Shown: positions 9,298-18,152 of the stretch, piece after piece
Layout: the number at the start of each line of letters is the position of its first letter
Position numbering within the stretch: position 1 is the stretch's first letter
Source of the DNA: Cudoniella acicularis
Taxonomy: Eukaryota; Ascomycota; Leotiomycetes; Helotiales; Helotiaceae
Reading direction: 5' to 3'
Assembly: GCA_013054445.1 (NCBI GenBank)
Contig: JAAMPI010001179.1
Location: forward strand, 1 to 18,152
DNA: 18,152 nucleotides
Position numbers and translations under genes: made by a program
Notes under the pieces: model-generated
The model's database searches: none
Told to the model about the DNA's origin: nothing
The model's input: the letters and a program-made list of their open reading frames with translations, nothing else

Positions 9298-10760
9298 CTA
9301 GGAATCTGCTTGTGCCACCAAATCCGGGATATCATCAACGGTCTTGCGGCCTTCTAAAATATCTACTTGTGTATTAGCAACTACCCTCTACAGAAAAATG
9401 GACGGGTCAAAACTTACCGAGTACCGCTTTGAACAACGGGTATTCGTCCTCTCTTCCTCTCGTCTTCAAAAAGCTGTTCACCTCCTTTGCGGTACTCGTT
9501 CCTTGCAACTTTTGGCCGTTCAACTCGGTCTTCTCAACCTCATCAACACTAAGGCCTCTTTCAACCGCCATCTTGGCACAACGGAAATTTCGACCGCCAC
9601 TACAACTTGTAATGAGATCAGCCACACCGCAACTCTCTTCTGTGAAAGTTCCCGCATGAACAGAATGGCCAAAGAATTCCTTGCCAAATTTCACCATTTC
9701 AAGTAAGCCAACTCGCATAACCGCTGCCTTGGCATTATCACCCCAGCCCCGGCCCTCCACAAAACCAGCTGCCAAGGCAACAATGTTCTTCAGCGCACCA
9801 CCGAGAGAGACACCAGCTACATCTGAAACCATGCGAACATGGAAATATGGTCGATGGAATAAAGTCTTGAAAATGGCATGGTCAAGAGGAGGATAGTCCG
9901 AAGGAACTGGTCTTAGCCTGGCCTTGCTCACACGTCCTCGTGCGTCCCTCTGTTCTTCGTCTGCGGATGTAATCGTGAGTGTGAGATTAATCTGAGAGCT
10001 TGATGGAGAAGGTCCAGTCGGGGTGGCAGCTCGGGAGTCGATGACGGGTGGATCGTAGGCAATTGTTGTTTCTGACCATTTTTCTGCAGCAATTTCATTG
10101 GCGATGTTGGCTCCTGAGAGAGCACCGCAGTATATTCCAAGACCTTCACCAATCCATTCACTGAATAAACTGATCTCTGAGGAGGTAACATTAACACCCT
10201 TTATGCAAGAAACTCCTCGCGCAAACGGAAGAATGTTGCCCTCCAGTTGTTTGGATATGCGTCCAATAAACTGATGTGGCAAGTTGAACACCAATATTGA
10301 AGAGCCCTTGACAGCATCCACAACCGAGGCATTGGCAACAACATTTTTGGGAAGGGCAATATTCGGCAAGTATTTGACGTTTTCGTGGTATTTGTTGATG
10401 ATGGTTGTGAGCTTCTGCGGCGCTTCTCCAACCGAAGAATCGAAGTGTTTCGAGTTTTTCGATATGGAAACCTCTTCCTCATACACCCACATTTGTACAT
10501 CCTCCTCAAAAAAGTCGGGATGTTCTTTAGTGTTTTCGGCCACGATCTTCGCAATTGTAGATCCCCTAAAATGTTAGAATAAGAATAAATGCTAGAAAGG
10601 ACACATACCAATTTCCTGATCCCACAACCGTCACCTTGTGCTTCTTCGCGGGAGCTCCTAGAGTTGCCATGTTGGATCGCTGGGGTACTTTGAGATGCTG
10701 GGATGTTTGGGCAATTCTTCTGGCGACTTGAGAGGTGTTTCCTATGAGTCGTATGAGCAT
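9298..10760 (-). CDS. GPD1: NAD-dependent glycerol-3-phosphate dehydrogenase
   Basis: Reduces dihydroxyacetone phosphate to glycerol-3-phosphate, for lipid and glycerol synthesis and redox balance. Three exons: 10760-10609, 10565-9418 and 9362-9298. The introns are 43 nt (GTATGT, CTAAC, TTTTAG) and 55 nt (GTAAGT, GCTAAT, GTAG). The product is 454 residues from the upstream ATG, or 424 from the second ATG (MATLG). Motifs in order: GSGNWG nucleotide loop (47-52), [26 protein letters not shown] with the catalytic Lys (about 310), [10 protein letters not shown] and [15 protein letters not shown] Ser/Pro/charged insertion at about residues 227-278 replaces a short yeast loop; similar insertions are usual in filamentous ascomycetes. 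I prefer the upstream start because the 30-residue extension is acid-free, Arg-rich and carries RIAQTSQHL, a PTS2-type signal. A further upstream exon spliced at the TCATAG near 10743 cannot be excluded. Confidence 0.95.
10692..10718 (-). other. PTS2-type peroxisomal targeting signal in GPD extension
   Basis: Residues 15-23 read RIAQTSQHL, fitting R-[LIV]-x5-[HQ]-[LA]. Yeast Gpd1 has RLNLTSGHL near its N-terminus as a functional PTS2, which matches in the Arg, Thr-Ser, His and Leu positions. The peptide lies before the second Met, so initiation choice would decide peroxisomal or cytosolic fate. The Arg-rich context could also be read as a mitochondrial presequence. Confidence 0.6.
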
Positions 10761-11790
10761 CAGTCGGGTGATGAAGGGTTGGGAGTATTCAATGCGAAGT
10801 GTGGGGTCAGAGGAGAGAATACGTAAGGGCGTTGAGGTAAGACATTGAGTTCTCCCCAGGTCTTGTGCCCAACTGCTTGTGCCCCTCCAGTGCCATTTTG
10901 TTGCGTTGAGCTCCCTCCCGAGGAAGGACAGGGGGGGCTCACCGCCGGCAGAAAGGGGAGCTCGGGCGGAACAAAACTTGCATGTGCAAGTCACGGCAAG
11001 ATTTTGTTAGAACGTCTCGAGGAGAACGAACCACAGCTTTGCAGTAACCTGGAACTCCTGCGGTACGATGATGACAGAGGGATAGCAACCCTGATATTAA
11101 GAGGGATGCACTTCACCTGCTGCCAGCCACCAGGAGTCCAGCAGTCCAGGACGCCATCCCCTGCGATCACGGGACAAGAGCCCGTGGGGTCTCGATATAC
11201 TATCGCAGAGTGCACTTGCAGCCCCTAAGAAATATTTGGCGGCGTTCTTTGGTGAGGGAAAACATGCGATCGTCCAGAAAAAAAAAAAGTTGATGGGCCG
11301 ATGATCACTTACTCATGATAGCCCAAATCCTCCCCCCTTAATACCCAAGATTTGTGTATCCGCAAAGCTCGCTTTCGAGTGAAGCTCAAAGGTTACAAAA
11401 GCGATGGCAGCTGCGAACATGCTCCAGCAGTGTGCCTTCTCCTCTCAAGCGTCAACTCGCACCTAGGTAGCGATCCTGGTCGGAGCACGTTCCTCTGCGG
11501 TTCCTGGCCCATGACGTTGTTGTGAATGCCTCTCGACCCATATCGCATCCCGCATCCTGCATCGCCCTACCAGGTACTACAGTGCTAGCAGCACATCTTT
11601 AGTGCTTTTCTCTTCACCGTCTTCCTGCAATTTCTTCGCCCTATTTGGTTATTCAGTATCCTTAAAGCTTCCTGTCCTTCCCTTCCTTTGAAGCCGGCGT
11701 CCTCGAATTCTCTCTCGTTTTGCGACCGAGCAGGCCATATCTCGGCGCGAGCTCATCCCCCACCACCACCTTCGTACTGTCTGGACGACA
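10761..11790. promoter_or_regulatory. Head-to-head promoter region, GPD and debranching enzyme
   Basis: A 1.03-kb stretch separates two divergent genes. It holds five STRE cores (CCCCT or AGGGG) at 10882-10886, 10930-10934, 10954-10958, 11222-11226 and 11334-11338. About two would be expected by chance on both strands. It also holds an A-run around 11279-11288, and long CT-rich tracts from about 11580 to 11740 leading into the debranching enzyme, typical of fungal core promoters or 5' UTRs. Several open frames cross the region (for example 10845-11228 on plus) but none resembles a protein. A direct repeat AGTCCAG occurs at 11135-11141 and 11143-11149. Confidence 0.6.
11168..11186. other. Small inverted repeat in divergent promoter
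   Basis: CACGGG and CCCGTG form a perfect 6-bp stem around a 7-nt spacer. It could be a binding site for a dimeric factor or a minor hairpin. No known site is recognised. Confidence 0.35.
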
Positions 11791-14700
11791 ATGGCTCCGA
11801 AAACAATGGTATCCAACGAAGTTTATCTGCTCCCCCTGAAAGATGACGGGAGTCCAGATGTCTCCGGCGGATATATCTATCTCACTCCCAAGACTTCAGC
11901 GCCAATCACCGTTCGATTTGAGATTGAAGGTACTTCTTCAATATGTAGGCATGGCAGTCTTTGGGTGAACGTCCCCGAAGAAGGGGAAGAATTTCGGAGG
12001 GACCGGTTTCGACAGTTTAGGTAAGACCAGCCATTGTGTCCTCGAACTATTTGAGCTGACGCCTCTGCAGACTCGAGCCCGACTTTAATCGAACCATCGA
12101 GATCTCCGTACCTATTCATGGCGCCGGCGCTTTTGCCTTCTACACCACCTATGCCCCCCCTTCCTGACCTGTCCGAGACAATTCTAAGGCCTGCTACGGC
12201 GACACAGACGCCTACATATTATATTGATGTTGCTCCTCGATTGACGTTAGAGGGGGGGCAGATGCCATTGGCGGCCTTGTCTATTTTCTCGTTGATTTCA
12301 AAATTTATGGGGAAATATCCAACAGACTGGGACAAACATCTGCGAGGGATTAGTGAAAGGGGCTACAATATGGTCCACTTCACACCTTTACAACAGCGGG
12401 GAGCTTCAAACTCGCCATACAGCATTTATGACCAGCTCGCCTGGGACCCTGAATGTTTCCCCAATGGCGAGTCCGACATCAAGAAACTAGTTAAAAGCAT
12501 GGAAAACGAACATAGTTTGTTAGGTCTCACAGACGTCGTCTGGAACCACACCGCCCATAACAGTAAATGGCTCCAAGAACACCCTGAGGTTGGATACAAC
12601 GTTTCAACCGCGCCTTGGTTGAAATCTGCGCTTGAGTTAGACACTGCGCTCTTGGAGTTTAGTAAAAAGCTGGCAGATTACGACCTGCCCACAACTTTAA
12701 CCTCTGTGGATGACCTTTTGAAAATCATGGATGGAATCAAAGAGAAAGTTATTGCTGAACTCCGACTTTGGGAATACTACGTTTTTCACATTGAACGTAA
12801 TGCGGATGCAGCGGTTGAAGCGTGGGCTAATGGCGACGTCACATTCCCAGAAGGTGGCTTTGGAGGTTCTGATATTGGTGGTCTCCAGACTATTAAGAAT
12901 GCCAGTCCAGCACAGCAGGCTGAGTTCTTGAGTAAGAATGGAATCATCAATAAGGACAGCATAGGAGCGCGGTACTACAGACGCGTCGACTCTTCCATAG
13001 CAGCAGCGTTACTTACTGCTATCTTCGGTCGCTTTGATGGAGACGATTCTGATTCCGCGGACCAAGGAGCAGCACGAAGTCACATCGTCAAAGTTTTGGA
13101 TGAGGCCAATTTACCTCTTTACAAAGAATACGATGTCGATGTTGAAGAGATTCTCCAGCAGGTTTTCAATCGAGTGAAGTATGTCAGGCTGGACGACCAT
13201 GGGCCAAAACTAGGACCGATTAACTTGAAGAATCCTTTGATTAAATCTTACTTTACAAGGCTTCCTAAAAACGAGATTACCACGAAGCACAATCAAGAAG
13301 ATCTCGCTCTCGTAAACAACGGTTGGGTTTGGGCAGCAAACGCCTTGATTGATAATGCCGGTCCAAAATCGCGAGCATATTTACGGAGAGAAGTGATCGT
13401 TTGGGGAGATTGCGTGAAGCTCCGTTATGGAGGAAAACGAGAAGACAGTCCTTTCTTGTGGGACTTCATGGCAAAGTACACTCGCCTCATGGCAAAGTAT
13501 TTCGCCGGTTTCCGAATTGATAATTGCCATTCAACTCCAATTCATGTCGCAGAGTTTCTGCTTGATGAAGCAAGGAGAGTTCGACCAAACCTGTTCATCG
13601 TGGCGGAACTGTTTACTGGTTCTGAAGAAATGGATTACGTATTCGTTAAACGTCTGGGGCTCAGTTCGTTAATTCGAGAAGCTATGCAAGCATGGGGAAC
13701 TGGAGAGCTTAGTCGGCTCGTGCATCGACATGGCGGTCGGCCCATTGGCAGTTTCGAAGTCGATGAAGTTTCTGGAGCCGACAAGACCGTGGCCAATGAC
13801 CAAGCAAATGGCCAGGCGAATGGTCAGCCCAAGCGGGAAATTATTCGCCGCATTAAACAGACACCAGTACATGCTCTGTTCATGGACTGCACACACGACA
13901 ATGAGGTGCCAGCTCAGAAGCGTGATGCTCGAGATACCCTTCCAAATGCCGCCCTTGTCAGCATGTGCGCAAGTTCAACTGGGAGTGTAATGGGTTATGA
14001 TGAAATATATCCCAAACTTGTTGATCTTGTTTCCGAGACAAGATTGTACACTTCTCCATCTTCAACCAAGCACGTTGAGATCGGCGGAGGTGAAGGCGGC
14101 ATTGGTGGGATCAAGAAGCTCCTAAACCAAATTCATACACTTATGGGCAAAGGCGGGTACGATGAGACTCATATTCATCATGAAGACCAGTACATCACAG
14201 TCCATCGTGTCCATCCCGAATCCCGCAAGGGCTACTTCCTCATCGCACACACAGCATTCCCAGATTATGGCAATGGAAATGGTGGTTTCAATCCAGTTCA
14301 TTTAACGGGCACCAAAGCCCGTCACCTGGGAAGTTGGATGCTTGAGGTTGATGTCAGTGAGGAAGCCAAGAAAGAGGCACTAGGAGACAAGAAGTTTTTG
14401 AGAGGCTTGCCAAGCAAAATCATCGATCTTCCTGGTGTTCGGGTGGAGACAAAACAAGACGAAACTGTCATCACTGTTCGCGATAAGTTCCCACCAGGAA
14501 GCATTGCCTTGTTCGAAACTTGGATACCAAGTGCCGAACATGCGACTGGTCTCGATACCTACGTTACCTCAGGTGCAAAGGATGCATTTTCAAAATTAGA
14601 TCTTGTTGATCTCAACTTTGTTTTGTATAGGTGTGAGGCTGAGGAGCTTGATTCGAGTGAAGGTAAAGATGGCGTTTATGATATTCCAGGACATGGTAAA

Positions 14701-16585
14701 CTTGTCTATGCTGGGTTGCAAGGATGGTGGAGTGTCCTGAAAAACATCATCAGGGATAACAACTTGGCCCATCCTCTCTGTCAACATCTGCGGAACGGGC
14801 AGTGGGCTTTAGACTACATTGTTGGCCGTCTTGAAAGAATCTCAAAAAAGGCCGGCTATGAATGTTTAGCAAAACCTGCCGCGTGGCTCAAAGACCGCTT
14901 TGAGGCAATTCGAAAAATCCCAAGCTTTCTCCTGCCCCGATACTTCGGCTTAGTCCTTCGCACTGCTTACATGGCAGCGTGGAATCGAGGCCTGGATCTT
15001 ATGAATGAGAATGTTCGGAAAGGACAATGGTTCTTGAAGAGTCTTGCCATGGTAAGTGTTCAGCAGACAGGATTCGTCAAATCCGCGTCTCTATACCCGA
15101 AGAAGGCTGTTCCATCATTGGCAGCTGGTCTGCCACATTTTGCTGTTGAGTGGGCTAGATGTTGGGGTAGGGATGTTTTCATCGCTGCAAGGGGTCTGTT
15201 TCTTGGTACGGGTCGATATGCAGAATGCAAAGAGCATATTCTAGCTTTCGCAAGTGTCTTGAAACACGGAATGATTCCCAACCTACTCAGCAGCGGAAAT
15301 TCTCCACGGTATAATGCTCGAGATTCCATTTGGTTCATGTTGCAAACAATTCAAGACTACACCAAGATTGTTCCAGGCGGACTGGAACTACTCAAAGAGC
15401 AAGTTGCAAGACGGTTCATTCCTTATGATGACAACTATTTCGATTCCGATGACCCCAGAGCGTACTCGAAAACATCTACCTTGGAAGACATCATTCAGGA
15501 AGCTCTCCAACGGCATGCATCTGGGATGTCTTTCAGAGAAGCTAATGCTGGTCCAAATCTGGATATGCAAATGAGCTCCGAGGGTTTCCAGCAAGACATC
15601 AAAGTTGATTGGAGCACTGGGATCATTTTTGGAGGAAATCAACACAATTGCGGGACTTGGATGGACAAGATGGGTGAGAGTGAACGAGCACACAGTAAGG
15701 GTGTCCCAGGTACTCCCCGTGATGGTGCAGCTATCGAGATTACTGGGCTTCATTACAGCACTCTCGTCTGGCTTTCACAATTACACAAAGAGGGCAAGTA
15801 TAAATATGCAGGCGTCAGCACATCGGACCCAGATCGCAAGGTTATCACTTTTGGAGATTGGGCAGCTCTCATCAAGGACAATTTTGAGCGCTGCTATTAC
15901 GTTCCTATGCAATCCAAGGAGGATAAAAATTACGATGTCAACCCCAAGGTCATCAATCGCCGCGGTATCTATAAGGATCTGTACAAGTCCGGCAAGGAAT
16001 ACGAAGACTATCAACTGCGAGCCAACTTTCCAATTGCGATGACAGTGGCACCTGATCTGTTTGACGATGCTCATGCTCTCCATGCTTTAAGTATCGCAGA
16101 CAAGGTACTTCGAGGTCCAACTGGAATGGCGACCCTCGACCCCGCTGACCTCAACTACCGCCCATACTACAACAACTCCGAAGACAGCGACGACTTCGCC
16201 ACCAGCAAGGGAAGAAACTACCACCAAGGTCCTGAATGGCTCTGGCCAACTGGCTTCTTTCTCAGAGCACTGCTGAAATTCGACCTGAAGAGACGAAAGG
16301 GACCGGAGCAGAAGACGGAGGCTTTCCAGCAAATCACGAGACGTTTGAAGGGATGCAAGGAGGCTATTGTGAGTAGTGACTGGGCTGGTCTGACCGAGTT
16401 GACGAATAAGAATGGAGAGTACTGTGGGGATTCCGTAAGTCTTCTTCCCTTCCAATTCCCAAGATCAAATGTGCTGATAATTGTGACTGCAGTCCCCAAC
16501 ACAGGCTTGGAGTGCGGGTTGCTTGATTGATCTTTATCATGACGCAGCACAGTATGACGTCTCGCAGCTTTCGGAAGTAAATTGA
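11791..16585 (+). CDS. GDB1: Glycogen debranching enzyme (bifunctional)
   Basis: Combines 4-alpha-glucanotransferase and amylo-1,6-glucosidase to remove glycogen branches in the cytosol. Exons: 11791-12020, 12071-16434 and 16493-16585. The introns are 50 nt (GTAAGA, GCTGAC, TGCAG) and 58 nt (GTAAGT, GCTGAT, TGCAG). Exon 2 needs one base removed from the C7 run at 12154-12160. Then TTYAP continues into LPDLSET, as in homologues, giving about 1,561 residues, a normal length. The transferase (GH13-like) domain has FRIDNCHSTP with nucleophile Asp560, VAELF with acid/base Glu589, and THDNE with Asp686. The Asp-to-Glu spacing of 29 matches the spacing I recall for the Candida glabrata enzyme. The glucosidase (GH133-like) domain has AGLPHFAVEWARCWGRD, YNARDSIWF, TWMDKMGES (Asp1275) and CGDS (Asp1530, next to the last intron), then PTQAWSAGC and a short tail. 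The ATG at 12118 is out of frame with the true N-terminus and is not the start. Confidence 0.96.
12154..12160 (+). other. C7 run causing apparent frameshift in debranching enzyme
   Basis: Upstream of the run the frame reads SVPIHGAGAFAFYTTYAP, a family-typical N-terminal domain. Downstream the conserved frame is shifted. As written, translation from the ATG meets TGA six bases after the run. One C fewer restores a continuous, conserved protein. No intron signals explain the shift. Confidence 0.85.
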
Positions 16586-17040
16586 TGGCTGCGCGAATGA
16601 TGCTTGGAATAATGACTAAAGACTAAAAAATTATGATGGACGAGTGGTAATGACGAAGGAGAATGGAGAATTCCATGATTCAGAGAGTTGAAGGGTATAC
16701 AGAACAGAGCAGACAGAACAGAGAGAGAATCCCGCGTGTTGTAGATAAGATTAGGAGAGAAGAGAAGAGGATAGAATGAATGAATGGAAGATTTCTTCAG
16801 TTCTTTTCCGGTCGTTTCTTTTTTTTTGTTTTTTTTGCGCTCATCTCTTTATAGGGTGGATTGGTTCTCTTTGGATGACTCACCTTGCGGGTGTGCCTGT
16901 TTTAAGTGTTCGATTGATCTGGTTTGAAAATTGGAATCACTCAGCAATGCCTTACCTTGCTAGGCTCTCTATTGTTCGTTATATAAGGAGCTCTTTTCCA
17001 AGAGCCACGTGATTGTTTACCTGGACTGTAAGGCTAGGAG
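16586..17040. other. Debranching enzyme 3' flank
   Basis: This is probably the 3' UTR and downstream spacer. It holds a purine-rich stretch with a direct 11-mer repeat ACAGAACAGAG (16699-16709 and 16713-16723), a GAATGAATGAATGG run near 16775, and two T-runs around 16818-16838. No gene is seen. Confidence 0.5.
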
Positions 17041-17640
17041 AGCTCGTTTAAATCAAGATGCTAAGATACGAAGTATTGATTACAATAGTTAGTAGATAGA
17101 AAGATATCTAATTAACTCTTTTATCTTTTCAAGATTTTATAATTTTACTTTATATTAGAGAGTTGGCTTTTCTAGACTAGAAGAATTAGAGTAGAGATAT
17201 AAGAATAAACTCTTAGATAGAAAAGTAGGCCTGGAAGGGTAGACAACGCAACGAGCTGGCTAGCTAAGTCTGTGTTTTCAGGGTATTTTACTAGTAAATC
17301 AAAAATCAAAAGTCGTAAACTTTAAAAAGCTAGTTATTAGAAAGTATCTTTACCTTCTAAAACTCGCGATTACTTGTTTTCTATACTATAATTATTCTTG
17401 GTTATTTTATAATATTTAAGTGATCGTGATAGCTCTTGTTTTCGAAAGCCTGAGAGCGTGCTTCGGGTCTATAGCCGATTAGTCTAGTAAAGCCCCTTGT
17501 AAGCCGTTTACTATTAGAAAATAGTAATAATACTATAGAACCGACTTCGTACGACTCTATTAAGAAAGTAGGACTTGTATAGAGTGAAATCATATCCTTA
17601 GAACCCTAGGGAACCCCTCGGGTAGCACGGGATATACGAA
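17041..17640. other. AT-rich, RIP-like decayed region
   Basis: Base composition changes sharply from gene-like to AT-rich, with TA-rich words and stop codons in all frames. This fits repeat-induced point mutation of a transposon body, joined to the recognisable tail that follows. Short coding-like snippets appear (PESVL at 17449-17463, in a frame different from the tail), suggesting transposase sequence with frameshifts. The left border is not defined. Confidence 0.45.
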
Positions 17641-17960
17641 AACAGGCTAAGACGATTACCTGATTAGGCGAGTGTGATCTTCTAACTCGTCGACAGCTCT
17701 TTAGGAAGGTTATAAAAGGATTCGAGGAAAAGGAATATACTTTATCACAGGCAGAGCTTCGAATTAAACAGTTAGAAGCTCAGGTCGAGCAATTAGAGCC
17801 TAGGAAAAGACGGAAAGTTGGGACTAGTCCGAATTCCAAGTTTATAGATATTCGGGCTATTAAAGAGGCTCAGATCGAGGCAGGAGATCGTAAAATTGAT
17901 AAGGAAGATTCTGATTTATCTATAGAATCTATTGCTACGAGCGATTGTATAGAAGTTTAA
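17604..17960 (+). pseudogene. Remnant of pogo/Fot1-like DDE transposase C-terminus
   Basis: One frame, with stops at TAG 17607-17609 and TGA 17661-17663 and then open to TAA 17958-17960, encodes a tail typical of fungal pogo-family (DDE-1, CENP-B-like) transposases. It has LFRKVIKGFEEKEYTLSQAE, a short coiled coil, then EPRKRRKV, SPNSKFIDI and AQIEAG, and an acidic end. The TGA could come from CGA and the TAG from CAG by C-to-T change, as in RIP. The DDE catalytic core and DNA-binding domains are not recognisable upstream, so this is a dead fragment. The family call rests on remembered tail motifs only. Confidence 0.6.
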
Positions 17961-18030
17961 GATCCGTAGAGTTAATAGGTTGGAAGTAGGTAGTCTAGAA
18001 TTAAGCGAGGTGTCCCACTGGGGGAGAGGC

Positions 18031-18043
18031 GGGGGGGGGGGGG
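18031..18043 (+). repeat. G13 homopolymer near transposon end
   Basis: Thirteen consecutive G follow GTCCCACTGGGGGAGAGGC shortly after the transposase remnant stop. Fot1/pogo-like elements can have G- or C-rich terminal repeats, so this may be part of a terminal repeat. No matching copy is seen on the left side. The run length should be treated as uncertain. Confidence 0.5.
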
Positions 18044-18152
18044 CACGGACTTACTATTGGCATCACTAAGGAAGGGTCAATTTCTGGCATCTTTGTTCAT
18101 TTCACGATTTTAGAATTTTTGAGTCTGCTGAAAAAGCAATATATTTCTAATA
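18044..18152. other. Right edge, nothing recognised
   Basis: AT-rich sequence follows the G run and contains no gene or repeat that I can identify. It may be the end of the transposon or unrelated flank. Confidence 0.4.

Noticed and set aside
10845..11228. Plus-strand open frame in the divergent promoter
   Set aside because: Pro/Cys-rich with no family resemblance, overlaps probable promoter elements, and no splice signals or conserved motif support it.
12118..16530. Reading the debranching enzyme from the ATG at 12118 to the stop at 16530
   Set aside because: The first codons are in the wrong frame relative to conserved exon 1-2 sequence, and the last codons run into the 58-nt intron. Family-typical ends lie at 11791 and 16585.

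Overview
The window looks like nuclear DNA from a filamentous ascomycete (Pezizomycotina; Leotiomycetes is my best guess from overall protein character, not tested). The evidence is short spliceosomal introns of about 43-131 nt with GT..AG ends and CTAAC/CTGAC-like branch sites, fungal-type housekeeping proteins, and an AT-rich decayed transposon at the right end. Six protein genes are supported. Five lie on the minus strand and one on the plus strand.

Left part (1-5128). A possible LTR fragment sits at the left edge. It is followed by a minus-strand MBD4-like mismatch DNA glycosylase gene (275-2036), whose N-terminal half carries five copies of an RDxxGRF motif. Upstream of that is a large, lysine-rich, low-complexity protein gene (2312-5128). 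An open frame without an ATG joins the 3' end of this gene to the start of the glycosylase gene.

Middle part (5593-10760). Three metabolic genes lie in tandem on the minus strand: cytochrome c1 (4 exons), a phenylalanine-type DAHP synthase (4 exons, the first coding only 3 residues), and NAD-dependent glycerol-3-phosphate dehydrogenase (3 exons). The likely promoter elements fit these jobs: a CCAAT pair upstream of cytochrome c1 and a Gcn4/CpcA site TGACTCA upstream of DAHP synthase. The glycerol-3-phosphate dehydrogenase has an N-terminal extension with a PTS2-type peroxisomal signal aligned in form with that of yeast Gpd1.

Right part (10761-18152). A 1.03-kb head-to-head promoter region with five STRE cores separates the glycerol-3-phosphate dehydrogenase gene from the plus-strand glycogen debranching enzyme gene (11791-16585), which encodes about 1,561 residues. 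Both can be stress and carbon-reserve genes. From about 17041 the sequence turns AT-rich and holds the C-terminal remnant of a pogo/Fot1-like transposase with stop codons and frameshifts, then a 13-G run.

A cross-cutting observation: three of the six genes (glycosylase, lysine-rich protein, debranching enzyme) are put in frame by removing one base from a long mononucleotide run (A9, G8 and C7 in coding sense). This points to homopolymer over-calling in the assembly rather than to three broken genes. I did not find a convincing undescribed multi-gene system. The window is mostly core metabolism, and its most interesting features concern targeting signals, repeats and regulation.
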